In this document: positions 35,842-45,410 of the stretch, in pieces
Position numbering within the stretch: position 1 is the stretch's first letter
Layout: each line of letters opens with the position of its first letter
Source: Roseitranquillus sediminis
GTDB lineage: Bacteria > Pseudomonadota > Alphaproteobacteria > Rhodobacterales > Rhodobacteraceae
DNA: 64,000 bases
Assembly (NCBI RefSeq): GCF_016918935.1
Contig: NZ_JAFFOB010000006.1
Span: 62,001 to 126,000 of the forward strand
Direction: 5' to 3'
Made by a program: the position numbers and the translations under genes
The notes under the pieces: generated by a model
Seen by the model: the letters and a program-made list of their open reading frames with translations, nothing else
Told to the model about the DNA's origin: nothing
Database searches by the model: none

Positions 35842-36669
35842 ATGTCAAAGTGCCAGCATAGCGGCCTGCCCTTCATGAAGATGCACGGGCTCGGCAACGA
35901 CTTCGTCGTGATCGACGCGCGTAGCGGCGCGAAGCCGGTGACGCCGGAGCTTGCGCGCGCGCTGGGCGACAGGCACCGCGGCGTGGGCTTCGACCAGCTG
36001 GCGGTGGTGGAGGCGGCCGAAGGCGCGGACCTCGGCCTGACCTTCTGGAATGCCGACGGCTCCACCTCGTCGGCCTGCGGCAACGCGACGCGCTGCATCG
36101 CGGCGTGGGAGATGGCGCGGACGGAGCGCGCGGCGCTGACGCTGAGGACCGGGCGCGGCGTCCTGGCGGCTCGTAAAGAGGACAGGTTGATCGCAGTTAA
36201 CATGGGGCTGCCGCAACTCGACTGGCGCGAGATCCCGCTAGCCGAGCGGGCAGACACGCTGCACCTGCCGATCCCGGGCGATCCGGTGGCGACGGGCATG
36301 GGTAACCCGCACTGCACCTTCTTCGTCCCCGACGCCGAGGGAGCGGACCTCACCGCCCACGGGCGCTTCGAGACGCACCCGCTCTTTCCGGAGCGCACGA
36401 ACGTCCAGGTGACGCAGGTCGTGGCGCCCGACACGCTGCGGGTCCGGGTGTGGGAGCGGGGCGTCGGGCCGACGCTCGCCAGCGGCTCGTCCTCCTGCGC
36501 GGCAGTGGTCGCGGCGGCGCGCCGAGGGCTGACCGGGCGGCGGGTAACGGTCGATCTGGACGGCGGCCGCCTGGAGATTGACTGGCGCGAGGACGGCGTC
36601 TGGATGGCGGGGCCGACGGCGCATGTCTTCGACGGCGTGCTGACGGCCGAATGGCTGGAGGCGCTCTGA
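35842..36669 (+). CDS. dapF: Diaminopimelate epimerase
   Basis: Interconverts LL- and meso-diaminopimelate for lysine and peptidoglycan synthesis, without cofactor, by a two-cysteine mechanism. Both catalytic Cys are present: C79 in '[10 protein letters not shown]' and C219 in '[11 protein letters not shown]'. The second site reads SSSC where GTGxC is usual, a small variation. The 275-residue length is normal. ATG 35842 is used. The stop overlaps the start of mtaB (TGATGG), so the two are coupled, although their functions are unrelated. Confidence 0.97.
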   Translation: MSKCQHSGLPFMKMHGLGNDFVVIDARSGAKPVTPELARALGDRHRGVGFDQLAVVEAAEGADLGLTFWNADGSTSSACGNATRCIAAWEMARTERAALTLRTGRGVLAARKEDRLIAVNMGLPQLDWREIPLAERADTLHLPIPGDPVATGMGNPHCTFFVPDAEGADLTAHGRFETHPLFPERTNVQVTQVVAPDTLRVRVWERGVGPTLASGSSSCAAVVAAARRGLTGRRVTVDLDGGRLEIDWREDGVWMAGPTAHVFDGVLTAEWLEAL

Positions 36670-37916
36670 TGGACCGCCGCGCGCCTGTTTTCTCCACGCT
36701 CGGCTGCCGCCTCAACGCCTACGAGGCGGAGGCGATGAAGGCGCTGGCCGATGCCGCCGGCGTCGAGGACGCGGTGGTGGTCAATACCTGCGCCGTGACC
36801 GCCGAGGCGGTGCGCAAGGCACGGCAGGAGATCCGGCGGCTCAGGCGCGAGAACCCGAACGCCCACCTCATCGTCACCGGCTGCGCCGCGCAGACCGAGC
36901 CCGAGACCTTCGCCGCGATGGACGAGGTCGACGCCGTGGTCGGCAACGCCGAGAAGATGCGGCCGGAGACCTGGAACGGCCTGCTGGAGCGGACCGAGCC
37001 GGTGCAAGTCGACGACATCATGTCGGTGCGCGAGACGGCGGGCCACCTGATCGACGGCTTCGGCACACGCTCCCGCGCCTACGTACAGGTGCAGAACGGC
37101 TGCGACCACCGCTGCACCTTCTGCATCATCCCCTATGGCCGCGGCAATTCGCGCAGCGTGCCGGCCGGCGTGGTGGTCGAGCAGATCCGGCGGCTGGTTG
37201 GGCGCGGCTACAACGAGGTGGTGCTGACCGGCGTCGACCTGACCTCGTGGGGCGCCGACCTTCCGGCGACGCCGCGGCTCGGCGACCTCGTGCGGCGGAT
37301 CCTGCGGCTGGTGCCGGACCTGCCGCGGCTCCGGATCAGCTCGATCGATTCGATCGAGGCGGACGAGGCGCTGATGGAGTGCATTTCGATCGAGCCGCGC
37401 CTGATGCCGCACCTGCATCTGAGCCTGCAGGCAGGCGACGACATGATCCTCAAGCGGATGAAGCGCCGCCATCTCCGCGACGACGCGATCGCCTTCTGCG
37501 AGGAGGCGCGGCGGCTGAGGCCCGACATGACTTTCGGCGCCGACATCATCGCGGGGTTTCCGACCGAGACCGAGGCGATGTTCGAGAACTCGCTGAGGCT
37601 GGTGGAGGAGTGCGATCTCACCTGGCTGCACGTCTTCCCCTACTCCGCCCGGCGCGGCACGCCGGCGGCGCGGATGCCGCAGGTCGATGGCGCCTCGGTG
37701 CGCGATCGGGCGGCGCGCCTGCGGGCCGCGGGCGCTGCTTCCGTCGAGCGGCACCTCGCGGCGCAGGTCGGCCGTCGTCACCGCATCCTGATGGAGAGCC
37801 CGCACATGGGCCGGACCGAACAGTTCGCGGCGGTGCATCTCGACCGCGACGAGGCGGAGGGGCAGGTCGTGGAGGTCCGTGTCGGCCGCCACGACGGCAA
37901 CGTGCTCTTCGCCTGA
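36669..37916 (+). CDS. mtaB: tRNA t6A37 methylthiotransferase MtaB
   Basis: Radical SAM enzyme that converts t6A37 to 2-methylthio-t6A in tRNAs reading ANN codons. N-terminal UPF0004 domain Cys residues C13, C41 and C72 form the second iron-sulfur cluster. The radical SAM cluster motif is C145, C149 and C152 in 'NGCDHRCTFCIIPYGRG', and the GRGNSRS stretch follows. A TRAM domain is expected at the C-terminus but looks degenerate or short. Length 415 residues. ATG 36669 overlaps the dapF stop by one base. Confidence 0.95.
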   Translation: MDRRAPVFSTLGCRLNAYEAEAMKALADAAGVEDAVVVNTCAVTAEAVRKARQEIRRLRRENPNAHLIVTGCAAQTEPETFAAMDEVDAVVGNAEKMRPETWNGLLERTEPVQVDDIMSVRETAGHLIDGFGTRSRAYVQVQNGCDHRCTFCIIPYGRGNSRSVPAGVVVEQIRRLVGRGYNEVVLTGVDLTSWGADLPATPRLGDLVRRILRLVPDLPRLRISSIDSIEADEALMECISIEPRLMPHLHLSLQAGDDMILKRMKRRHLRDDAIAFCEEARRLRPDMTFGADIIAGFPTETEAMFENSLRLVEECDLTWLHVFPYSARRGTPAARMPQVDGASVRDRAARLRAAGAASVERHLAAQVGRRHRILMESPHMGRTEQFAAVHLDRDEAEGQVVEVRVGRHDGNVLFA

Positions 37917-37918
37917 CG

Positions 37919-38959
37919 CTAGCCGGCCAGCGCCTGCACCCCGGCGGCGATGACGTAGAGGCCGAGGATCGAGGAGCTCTCGAGCCCGATGCCGCCCGGT
38001 CCCGTGCGCTCCCGGAGAATGAGGCCGGCGAGCAGGATCGCTGTCATCACCGAACCAGTCGCCAGCCAGAAGTAGTCCTGCGGCTCGAGCGCGTGGAAGA
38101 TCGAGCCATCGCGGTAAGCCGCGTCGGACGCGACGAGGAAGAGCGAGTCGAACGTGTTGCCCCCGATGATGCCGCCCACCGCGAGCTGCAGCGCGCCGCG
38201 CCGCACGGCGGCGACTGTGGTGACGAGCTCGGGCAGCGACGTGACGACAGCGGTCATCAGCGCACCGACGAGAGACGACGAGAGGCCGGTGCGCTCGATC
38301 ACCGCGCCCGCGACCTGGGCGATGATCCAGCCGGAGACCGCGAGGGAAATCGCCAGCAGGGCGAATGCCGCCAGCGGTCCCGCGGCGCCGCGCTCCGGCT
38401 CGCTCTCGTCCTCTGGCACATCGTGGCGCGTGTCGTCGGTGTCGACCGCCTGCCACATCGGCGCCTCGCTGACACGCCGTGTCAGCCGGACGCCCACCGC
38501 GTAGACCAGGAACATCACGAGCGAGACCGGGTGGAGGCCTAGGAGCGAGACCTCGGGCGAGGTATAGGCGAGTATCGGCAGCGCCAGAAGGATGGCGAGC
38601 AGTGCGCACTGGAACAGGTTTGCGGGCTCGGCCGACGCATGCTCCAGGTTCGCCCTACGCCACGCGATGTCGGCGAGCGCCAGGAATGCCGTCTGCGCCG
38701 CGATGCCGCCGACGCCATTGGAGAAGGCCAGCGAGGCGTCGCCGCTCCAGGCGGCGCTGACCGAGACGGCGAGGCCCGAGAGCGAAGTCGCCGCACCCAG
38801 CATCAGCCCCCCGATCAGTGCCTCGCCCCATCCGGCGCGGTCTGCGATGAGGTCGGCGAGCCGCGTCATGCGGGTCGAGACGACGAACACCACCAGACCT
38901 GCTGCGCCGAAGATTCCAACGAGCGCCGGGAGCGGGAGACCGGTGAAAAGGCCGCTCAT
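37919..38959 (-). CDS. Sodium/calcium-type cation antiporter (CaCA family)
   Basis: A 346-residue membrane protein with about 10 predicted spans arranged as two inverted alpha repeats. The second repeat has the classic 'AVVTSLPELVTTVAAVRRG' and 'GGIIGGNTFDSLFL' (Glu and Asn ligands). The first repeat reads 'GAATSLSGLAVSVSAAW' and 'SNGVGGIAAQTAFLAL', where the acidic Pro-Glu is absent. Loss of one of the two ligand Glu residues suggests different ion selectivity or coupling. An acidic loop 'DTDDTRHDVPEDESEPE' lies between the repeats. Ends two bases after mtaB on the opposite strand. Confidence 0.85.
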   Translation of the reverse strand: MSGLFTGLPLPALVGIFGAAGLVVFVVSTRMTRLADLIADRAGWGEALIGGLMLGAATSLSGLAVSVSAAWSGDASLAFSNGVGGIAAQTAFLALADIAWRRANLEHASAEPANLFQCALLAILLALPILAYTSPEVSLLGLHPVSLVMFLVYAVGVRLTRRVSEAPMWQAVDTDDTRHDVPEDESEPERGAAGPLAAFALLAISLAVSGWIIAQVAGAVIERTGLSSSLVGALMTAVVTSLPELVTTVAAVRRGALQLAVGGIIGGNTFDSLFLVASDAAYRDGSIFHALEPQDYFWLATGSVMTAILLAGLILRERTGPGGIGLESSSILGLYVIAAGVQALAG

Positions 38960-39057
38960 TGCGGACCAGCCGGTGCCGGGCCGCCGACGCCGCGGTCTTG
39001 GCAGCCGGCACGCCCACCGCTAGCGTCGCGCCGAGCAACAGACCCGGGAACTTCAGA

Positions 39058-39669
39058 GTGCAACTTCTCCATTCGCCAGCGTCTCCCTTCGTACGCAAGG
39101 CCCGTGTCACCGCGATCGAAGCCGGCATCGCCGACCGCATCGAGCTTGTGGACGTGCACACGAGCGCAGTCGCCACGCACCAGGCTGTCGCTGCGGCGAA
39201 TCCCGTGGGCAAGATCCCCGCGCTGATCCGCGAGGACGGTCCGACACTCTACGACAGCCGGGTGATCTGCCGCTATCTCGACTGGCTCGCCGGCAGCCGC
39301 CTCTATCCCGAATCGCGGATCTGGGAGGTGCTGACGCTCGAGTCGCTGGCCGACGGGATGATGGACGCCGCCGTGCTCATCACCTACGAGCGCCGCTTCC
39401 GCGACGAGGGCAAGCGACACGAGGGTTGGATGCAGGGGCAGCGGGACCGGATCTCGCGCTCGCTCGACGCGCTCGCGGACCGGTGGATGAGCCATCTCGG
39501 CGGGCCGCTGACGGTGGGGCAGATCGCCGTCGCCTGCGCACTGGCCTACCTCGACTTCCGGCACGAGGACCTCGACTGGCGCGCCGGTCACGGAGCGCTC
39601 TCCGACTGGTACGAGAAATTCGCGTCGCGCGAGAGCATGATCGCGACCCGTCCGCCGTCCGGCGCCTAG
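39058..39669 (+). CDS. Glutathione S-transferase family protein
   Basis: A 203-residue GST-like protein. The N-terminal thioredoxin-like domain has 'LLHSPASPFVRKARVTAIEAG' (Ser of the active site in the SPF segment) and the cis-Pro/glutathione-binding 'NPVGKIPALI' with 'LYDSRVICRYLD' (conserved DSR). The C-terminal helical domain includes 'LTVGQIAVACALAYLDFR'. GTG 39058 is chosen because it starts directly at the first strand; GGGAA is 8 bases upstream. It overlaps the stop of the convergent PAP2 gene by four bases. Substrate unknown; other GSTs of this type do detoxification or dehalogenation. Confidence 0.88.
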   Translation: MQLLHSPASPFVRKARVTAIEAGIADRIELVDVHTSAVATHQAVAAANPVGKIPALIREDGPTLYDSRVICRYLDWLAGSRLYPESRIWEVLTLESLADGMMDAAVLITYERRFRDEGKRHEGWMQGQRDRISRSLDALADRWMSHLGGPLTVGQIAVACALAYLDFRHEDLDWRAGHGALSDWYEKFASRESMIATRPPSGA

Positions 39670-40250
39670 CGCCGGCGCCAGGCGGAGCGCGCCCACCCGC
39701 CTGCCACCCGCAGCGGCCGTTCCATCGTGCGCAAGACGCGGCGGAGCGAGGCGACGACGCGGTCGCGGACGGGGCCCGGCCGACGCAGCGCGCGTTCCCA
39801 CAGAACCGCCCAGATCGCGCCGGCGAGCACCTGCCAGATCGTGTGCTTGTCCGCCTCGATCCGCGATGCGCCGGTGAAGGCGGCGGCGAAGACGACGCCC
39901 GTCTTGATGAGCGGCGCGTCCGTCAGGCACGCGAAGACCAGAGAGGACGCTCCAAAAGCGGATGCCGACGTATGTCCGGACGGAAAGCCGAGATCACCGC
40001 CGCCGGGCCGGATGTTGATCGCGGCCTCGCCGAGCCCCTGCTTCGAGGCGTGGGTGGTGGTCCACATGCCGAGGAAGCGGAGGAGGTATTCTCCGCCCGC
40101 CCCGGTCGCCACGGCGCAGCCCAGAGCGGCGAGCGGCAGCGCGATCTGGAAGTTGTCGCCATAGCGCTCGGCTTCGCGGTCGGAGAAGACGAGGGTGAGG
40201 ATCAGGACCGCGGCGACCAGCCCGTTGCGCCATCTACGGACCAGATACAC
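39666..40250 (-). CDS. PAP2-family phosphatase, canonical motif
   Basis: A 194-residue membrane phosphatase with canonical motifs: '[19 protein letters not shown]' (motif 2, catalytic His present) and '[21 protein letters not shown]' (motif 3 with SR and KH). Four to five membrane spans are likely. It contrasts with the SGE-type PAP2 at 35053. Substrate could be a phosphatidate, polyprenyl diphosphate or lipid A. It is divergent from petA, with which it shares a 143-base promoter region. Confidence 0.88.
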   Translation of the reverse strand: MYLVRRWRNGLVAAVLILTLVFSDREAERYGDNFQIALPLAALGCAVATGAGGEYLLRFLGMWTTTHASKQGLGEAAINIRPGGGDLGFPSGHTSASAFGASSLVFACLTDAPLIKTGVVFAAAFTGASRIEADKHTIWQVLAGAIWAVLWERALRRPGPVRDRVVASLRRVLRTMERPLRVAGGWARSAWRRR

Positions 40251-40393
40251 CCTTTCACCCCCGGTTCCCGCTGCGACGTTTGCCCGCTGGACGCGCCATT
40301 ATCAGGCGGCTAGTAAGCACTCAACCCGACCGCGGGCGCTCGCCGCGCCCGTCCTGCCCGGCTGTATCCGGGACGAAGCCAATGGAGAAGCAC

Positions 40394-40957
40394 GTGTCGC
40401 ATGCAGAAGACCATCCGGGCACACGCCGCGACTTCCTCTACTACGCAACCGCGGGCGCGGGCGTGGTGGTCACGGGGGCCGCGGTCTGGCCGTTGGTGAA
40501 CCAGATGAACCCTTCGGCCGACGTGCAGGCGCTGTCGTCGATCCGCGTCGACGTGGCAGATGTGCCGCCGGGGACGCAGATCACCGTCAAGTGGCTGGGC
40601 AAGCCGGTCTTCATCCGCCGCCGGACCGAGGAGGAGATCGCGGAGGCGCGGACCGTCGACGTGTCGGCTCTGCCCGATCCGATCGCGCGCAACGCGAACC
40701 TCGACGGCGCGGTGCCGGCGACCGACGAGAACCGCGCGCTGGACGAGACGGGCGAATGGCTGGTGATGATGGGCGTCTGTACGCATCTGGGCTGCGTGCC
40801 GCTTGGCGACGGCGCGGGTGATTTCGACGGCTGGTTCTGCCCCTGCCATGGCTCGCACTACGATACGGCCGGGCGCATTCGCCGTGGTCCGGCTCCGGAG
40901 AACCTGCCGGTCCCGCTGGCGGAGTTCGCCGACGAATCCACGATCGTCCTGGGCTGA
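40394..40957 (+). CDS. petA: Ubiquinol-cytochrome c reductase Rieske iron-sulfur subunit
   Basis: Transfers an electron from ubiquinol to cytochrome c1 through a 2Fe-2S cluster in the bc1 complex. The 187 residues have a Tat-type N-terminus '[14 protein letters not shown]' serving as membrane anchor. Cluster ligands are C129, H131, C149 and H152 and the disulfide pair C134/C151, the same numbering as Rhodobacter sphaeroides PetA (from memory). The GTG at 40394 preceded by GGAGAAG is chosen because it gives the 187-residue form and the start 'MSHAEDH'; the ATG at 40382 would add four residues. First gene of petABC. Confidence 0.96.
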   Translation: MSHAEDHPGTRRDFLYYATAGAGVVVTGAAVWPLVNQMNPSADVQALSSIRVDVADVPPGTQITVKWLGKPVFIRRRTEEEIAEARTVDVSALPDPIARNANLDGAVPATDENRALDETGEWLVMMGVCTHLGCVPLGDGAGDFDGWFCPCHGSHYDTAGRIRRGPAPENLPVPLAEFADESTIVLG

Positions 40958-40968
40958 GGAGGGGACAG

Positions 40969-42318
40969 ATGCCGGGCATTCCGCACGATCACTACGAGCC
41001 GCGCACCAGCGGTGAGAAGTGGATTCACCGCCGCCTTCCGATCGTGGCGCTGCTCTACGACACGATCATGATCCCGACGCCCCGCAACCTGAACTGGATG
41101 TGGATCTGGGGCATCGTGCTGTTCTTCACCCTGGCGCTGCAGATCGTGACCGGGATCATCCTGGTCATGCACTACACGCCGGACGTCGATCTCGCCTTCG
41201 CGTCGGTCGAGCACATCATGCGCGACGTGAACGGCGGCTTCATGCTGCGCTACCTGCACATGAACGGCGCGTCGCTGTTCTTCGTAGCGGTCTACGCGCA
41301 CATCTTCCGCAACCTCTACTACGGTTCCTACAAGGAGCCGCGGGAGATCACCTGGATCATCGGCATCCTCATCTACATCCTGATGATGGCGACGGCCTTC
41401 ATGGGCTACGTTCTTCCGTGGGGGCAGATGTCCTTCTGGGGCGCGACCGTCATCACCGGCCTCTTCGGCGCCATCCCGTTCGTGGGCACCTCGCTGCAGA
41501 CGTGGCTGCTCGGTGGGCCGGCGGTCGACAACTACACGCTGACGCGGTTCTTCTCGCTGCACTACCTCCTGCCGTTCCTGATCTTCGGCCTCGCGCTGCT
41601 GAAGGTCTGGGCGTTCCACGCCACCGGGAACAACAACCCGAGCGGCGTCGAGGTGCGGCGCGAGTCCAAGGCGGTGGCGGCGCGCGACACGGTGCCGTTC
41701 TGGCCCTACTTCGTCATCAAGGACTTCTTCGCGCTCGCGGTGATCCTGATCGTGTTCTTCGCGGTCGTGGGCTTCATGCCGAACTACCTGGGGCACCCGG
41801 ACAACTACATCGAGGCGAACCCTCTGGTGACGCCGGCGCACATCGTGCCGGAATGGTACTTCCTGCCGTTCTACGCGATTCTCCGCGCCTTCACCGGCGA
41901 CGTCTGGGTCGTGATTGCCGCGAACTGGATCACAGGCGGCATCATCGATGCCAAGTTCTTCGGCGTGCTGGCGATGTTCGGCGCGATCGCGGTGATGGCG
42001 CTGGCGCCCTGGCTCGACACGTCGAGCGTGCGGTCGGGCCGCTATCGGCCGATGTTCAAGTGGTGGTTCGCCGCGCTCGTGGTCGACTTCTTCGTCCTCA
42101 TGTGGTGCGGAGCAATGCCGGCCGAGGAGCCTTACGCGACGATCTCGCTGATCGGCTCGGCCTACTGGTTCTTCTACTTCCTCGTCGTCCTGCCGCTGCT
42201 TGGTGTCATGGAGAAGCCGATCGCGCAGCCGGCGACGGTCGAGGACGACTTCAACGCGCACTACCATGGCGGCGAGCATGCCAAGCCCGCCACGGCCGCG
42301 CCCAGGCCGGCCGAATGA
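40969..42318 (+). CDS. petB: Cytochrome b of the bc1 complex
   Basis: Integral membrane subunit with two b-type hemes and the quinol oxidation and reduction sites. About eight predicted spans. Heme-binding His residues occur in '[20 protein letters not shown]' and '[12 protein letters not shown]' and 'VWAFHATGN', and the quinone-site signature PEWY is in '[17 protein letters not shown]'. The C-terminus carries the extra Ala/Pro-rich tail found in alphaproteobacterial cytochrome b. The 449-residue length is close to Rhodobacter's. It begins 11 bases after petA and ends overlapping the next ATG region. Confidence 0.98.
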   Translation: MPGIPHDHYEPRTSGEKWIHRRLPIVALLYDTIMIPTPRNLNWMWIWGIVLFFTLALQIVTGIILVMHYTPDVDLAFASVEHIMRDVNGGFMLRYLHMNGASLFFVAVYAHIFRNLYYGSYKEPREITWIIGILIYILMMATAFMGYVLPWGQMSFWGATVITGLFGAIPFVGTSLQTWLLGGPAVDNYTLTRFFSLHYLLPFLIFGLALLKVWAFHATGNNNPSGVEVRRESKAVAARDTVPFWPYFVIKDFFALAVILIVFFAVVGFMPNYLGHPDNYIEANPLVTPAHIVPEWYFLPFYAILRAFTGDVWVVIAANWITGGIIDAKFFGVLAMFGAIAVMALAPWLDTSSVRSGRYRPMFKWWFAALVVDFFVLMWCGAMPAEEPYATISLIGSAYWFFYFLVVLPLLGVMEKPIAQPATVEDDFNAHYHGGEHAKPATAAPRPAE

Positions 42319-42332
42319 GAAAGGACGCCGCA

Positions 42333-43130
42333 ATGATCGCACGGATCCTGATTTCCGCAGCAGCGGCGCTGGGCGTGAGCGTCGGGGCCGCCTCGGCCGC
42401 CGAGGAAGAGGCGCATGTCACCGACTATGCCTTCTCGTTCGAGGGGCCGTTCGGCACCTACGACCAGATGCAGCTCCAGCGCGGCCTGCAGGTCTACACC
42501 GAGGTCTGCGCCTCCTGCCACGGCCTCAAGTACGTGGCCTTCCGCTCGCTGCACGACGAGGGCGGGCCGGGCTTGCCGGAGGATCAGGTGCGCGCCTACG
42601 CCGAGTTCTACGAGGTCTTCGACCCGGAACTCGACGACTTCCGCCCGGCGCGTCCGGTCGACCACTTCCCGAACTCGATGATGGAGACGGCGCCCGACCT
42701 CAGCCTCATGGCAAAGTCGCGGGCCGGGTTCCATGGCCCTTACGGCACCGGCCTCAGCCAGCTGGTGAACGGAATGGGCGGTGCGGAGTACATCGCATCG
42801 CTGCTCGTTGGCTATACCGGTGAACAGCGCGAGGAGGCGGGCGCGGTCCTCTACGAGAACACGGCCTTCCCCGGCGGCTGGATCTCGATGCCGCCGCCAC
42901 TCTACGGCGACGACGTCGTCTATGCCGACGGCGCCCCGACTGACCTCGTGTCGGTGTCGAAGGACATCTCGGCGTTCCTGATGTGGACCGCGGAGCCGAA
43001 GCTCGCGGCGCGGAAGCAGGCGGGCTTTGCCGGAGTGCTGATGCTGACGGTCCTGTCGGTGCTGCTCTATCTCACCAACAAGCGGATCTGGGCGCCGGTC
43101 AAGCATCCGCGCAAGACGCCGGCCGCGTAG
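42333..43130 (+). CDS. petC: Cytochrome c1 of the bc1 complex
   Basis: Membrane-anchored c-type cytochrome that passes electrons from the Rieske protein to soluble cytochrome c. A signal peptide of about 21-22 residues ends '[11 protein letters not shown]'. The heme c motif is CASCH, and the axial Met is expected in '[19 protein letters not shown]'. A single C-terminal membrane span lies in '[19 protein letters not shown]', followed by a basic cytosolic tail. ATG 42333 is chosen because AAGGA lies 8 bases upstream; an in-frame ATG at 42315 overlapping petB is less suitable. 265 residues, near the family norm. Confidence 0.97.
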   Translation: MIARILISAAAALGVSVGAASAAEEEAHVTDYAFSFEGPFGTYDQMQLQRGLQVYTEVCASCHGLKYVAFRSLHDEGGPGLPEDQVRAYAEFYEVFDPELDDFRPARPVDHFPNSMMETAPDLSLMAKSRAGFHGPYGTGLSQLVNGMGGAEYIASLLVGYTGEQREEAGAVLYENTAFPGGWISMPPPLYGDDVVYADGAPTDLVSVSKDISAFLMWTAEPKLAARKQAGFAGVLMLTVLSVLLYLTNKRIWAPVKHPRKTPAA

Positions 43131-43131
43131 G

Positions 43132-43160
43132 CCGCGAGGCCGGGACCGCGCCGGCCGCGG
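43132..43160. terminator. Probable terminator between petC and the convergent thiQ
   Basis: Two bases after the petC stop, CCGCGAGGCCGG (43132-43143) and CCGGCCGCGG (43151-43160) form a GC-rich stem with a two-base bulge and a 7-base loop. The thiQ stop is immediately beyond it on the other strand (43162). No long T-run is present. It may stop transcription from both directions. Confidence 0.55.
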
Positions 43161-43161
43161 T

Positions 43162-43854
43162 TCAGCCGAGATAGGTGCGAAGCGCCGCCGGCGGGTTCCG
43201 GAGCAGGTCCGTAGTGTTTTGCGGCGGATGCGCAACGCCGTTCGCCACCAGCACCGTCTGGGGCGCGAAGCGGCGCGCGTCGTCCGGGTCGTGCGTCACC
43301 ATTAGGACGGTCGCTCCGGTTTCCGTGGCAACCTCGGACACCAGATCCAGCATCTCCACCTTCAATGCCGGTCCGAGTGCGGAGAACGGCTCGTCGAGCA
43401 ACAGGATCGGCTGACGCCGCAGCAGGACGCGCGCTAACCCCACCCGGCCCTGCTGTCCGCCCGAGAGGTGAGCAGGCTTCCGTTCGCCGAGGCCACCAAG
43501 GCCGACCCGGTCGAGCGCTCGCTCCACGTTGGCGCGCTGCACCTCCGAAAGGCGCAGCCGCGGGTCAACACCGAGGGCCACGTTCTGAAACGCGGTCAGA
43601 TGCGGGAACAGATTCTGATCCTGAAAGACCACGCTGACTGGTCGCACACCGGGCGCAAGGCCGTCGATCCGCTGCCTGCGCCACTCTATCTGGCCTGAGG
43701 TCAGATCGATGAAGCCTGCGACCGCCTGCAGCAGCGTCGACTTGCCGGCACCGGAGGGACCGATGACGGCGACACGAGCCCCTCGCTCAACGCCGAGGTC
43801 GGCCACGAGTTCGAAGTCCCCCAGCCGCACCTCGACCCGGTCAAAGGTCAGCAT
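43162..43854 (-). CDS. thiQ: Thiamine ABC transporter ATPase
   Basis: ATPase of the ThiBPQ importer for thiamine and its phosphates. The 230-residue protein has Walker A 'GPSGAGKST' at residues 32-40, Q-loop in 'VVFQDQNLFPHLT', signature 'LSGGQQGRVGLAR', Walker B 'PILLLDEPFSAL' and H-loop 'VLMVTHDPDDAR'. Its ATG at 43854 overlaps the thiP stop by 14 bases, so the genes are coupled. It is the last gene of the riboswitch-controlled operon. Confidence 0.93.
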   Translation of the reverse strand: MLTFDRVEVRLGDFELVADLGVERGARVAVIGPSGAGKSTLLQAVAGFIDLTSGQIEWRRQRIDGLAPGVRPVSVVFQDQNLFPHLTAFQNVALGVDPRLRLSEVQRANVERALDRVGLGGLGERKPAHLSGGQQGRVGLARVLLRRQPILLLDEPFSALGPALKVEMLDLVSEVATETGATVLMVTHDPDDARRFAPQTVLVANGVAHPPQNTTDLLRNPPAALRTYLG

Positions 43855-45391
43855 CGATCCTCCCCCCACGGTCGAAGATCCAGAAGGCCCCGAGGCTGAG
43901 CGCCAGGAGCAGGACGGCCGCAGCGGCGGCGGCGTCGCTGCGGTAGGCGCCCATCAGGTCATAGAGCTTGAGCGGAAGAGTCGCGTGCTCCGGATCGGCG
44001 AAGAGCGCGACCACGCCAAGGTCTCCCATCGACAGAGCCGCGGCGAGACCCGCGGCGAAGCCCAGCGGTCGGCGCAGCCGCGGCAGCCAGAGATGCCGCA
44101 GGCGCGCCTGGCCATGCATGTCGAGGGAACTGGCGAGGCGACCGTAGGAGCGCTCGATCTCCGCCAGCGCCGGCACGAGCGCGCGCAGCGCGAAGGGCAG
44201 GCTCATCACCGCATTGACCAGCATCGTCACCGGCAGCGCCAGATCGGCCGGTCCGGCGACGGGGAACAGCAGGAGAAAGAGCCCCGTCCCCAGCACCATG
44301 GGCGACACCGCAACGGCGAGGTAACCCGACGCTTCGATCAGCCGCGCAGGCGTCCTGCCAAGACGGAGCGTGGCCGCCGCGATCGACAGCGCGAGGATCA
44401 GCATCAGGGCGGTCGAACCGAGTGCCACCGCCACCGACCGCCCGGCTGCGAGCCAGACCGACGCGGGCAGCGTCACGATTCCGGCCGCGCCTCGCGTCAC
44501 GACGAGTAAGAGCGGGGTCAGCAGGAACGCGGCGGCGAGCGCGACGAGAATGGTGTCCTGCACGCGCAGGAGCGGCGTGCGTGCATCCCACCGCGCCACC
44601 GGTGCGCCAAGTCCGGCGCCGAACGCCGCCGGCACCGCGGATCGGAGCGCGACGAGCGCCGCCGTGGCGGTCAGCGCGACCTGCGCCAGCCCCAGGAGCG
44701 CCGCGCGCCCTAGGTCGAAGTCGAAGCGGAATGCCTGGTAGATCGCGAGCTCTATAGTCGTTGCGCGCGGCCCGCCGCCGAGCGTCAGCGCCACCGCAAA
44801 GCTTGTGGTGCAAAGCAGGAAGACGACGAGCAGCGCGCCCGGGACCACCTCGCGCAGCATAGGCCGCTCCAGCAGGCGCGCGACGTCCGAGGGGCCGAAG
44901 CCCAGCGAGGCGGCAAGGCGGAACCGCTCCGCAGGGATCCCGACCCAGCCTTGAAGGATCAGCCGGACCGCCAGCGGGAGGTTAAAGAAGACGTGGGCCA
45001 GCACTACGCCGGTCAGGCCGTAGATGCGGATGCCCGGCAGGCCGATCCCGGCCAGCGCGGCGTTCACGAGGCCGTTCTGGCCGAAGACGGCCAGCAGGCC
45101 GAGGATCGCCACGATCACGGGCAGGACGAACGGCGCGCCGAGCAGCGTGATGAGCAGCCTGCGGCCTGGAAAGCGCCGCCGCGCCAACGCGCGCGCGACC
45201 GGGATCGCGAGGCCGACGCTAAGCACGGCCGAAAGGACCGCCTGAAGCACGGTAAACCGGATCGCGGCCCAGTCGGCGGGACCAAATTGCGCCGCAGCCT
45301 CGGCCCGGAGCGCAACGGCGACGAGCGTCGCCGCCACCAGAGCCGCCACCAGCGTGGCCGCGGCCACACCCGGCAGGGCGGTGCGGCTCAT
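43841..45391 (-). CDS. thiP: Thiamine ABC transporter permease
   Basis: A 516-residue inner-membrane permease with two BPD_transp_1 domains and about 12 predicted spans. EAA-type loops are visible in both halves: 'AASLGFGPSDVARLLERPML' and 'ASSLDMHGQARLRHLWLPRL'. It forms the channel for thiamine delivered by ThiB and powered by ThiQ. It sits 19 bases after the thiB stop and overlaps thiQ. Similar double permeases import ferric iron (FbpB), but the TPP riboswitch upstream supports thiamine. Confidence 0.92.
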   Translation of the reverse strand: MSRTALPGVAAATLVAALVAATLVAVALRAEAAAQFGPADWAAIRFTVLQAVLSAVLSVGLAIPVARALARRRFPGRRLLITLLGAPFVLPVIVAILGLLAVFGQNGLVNAALAGIGLPGIRIYGLTGVVLAHVFFNLPLAVRLILQGWVGIPAERFRLAASLGFGPSDVARLLERPMLREVVPGALLVVFLLCTTSFAVALTLGGGPRATTIELAIYQAFRFDFDLGRAALLGLAQVALTATAALVALRSAVPAAFGAGLGAPVARWDARTPLLRVQDTILVALAAAFLLTPLLLVVTRGAAGIVTLPASVWLAAGRSVAVALGSTALMLILALSIAAATLRLGRTPARLIEASGYLAVAVSPMVLGTGLFLLLFPVAGPADLALPVTMLVNAVMSLPFALRALVPALAEIERSYGRLASSLDMHGQARLRHLWLPRLRRPLGFAAGLAAALSMGDLGVVALFADPEHATLPLKLYDLMGAYRSDAAAAAAVLLLALSLGAFWIFDRGGRIDADL

Positions 45392-45410
45392 GCGCGGCGT
45401 CCGGCGGGCG

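Noticed and set aside
35679-38609. A very long minus-strand frame crossing PAP2, dapF, mtaB and part of the antiporter gene
   Set aside because: It crosses several confident genes, and its translation shows no domain.
40382-40393. ATG at 40382 as petA start
   Set aside because: The GTG at 40394 has GGAGAAG at the right distance and gives the standard 187-residue Rieske protein with matching ligand numbering.
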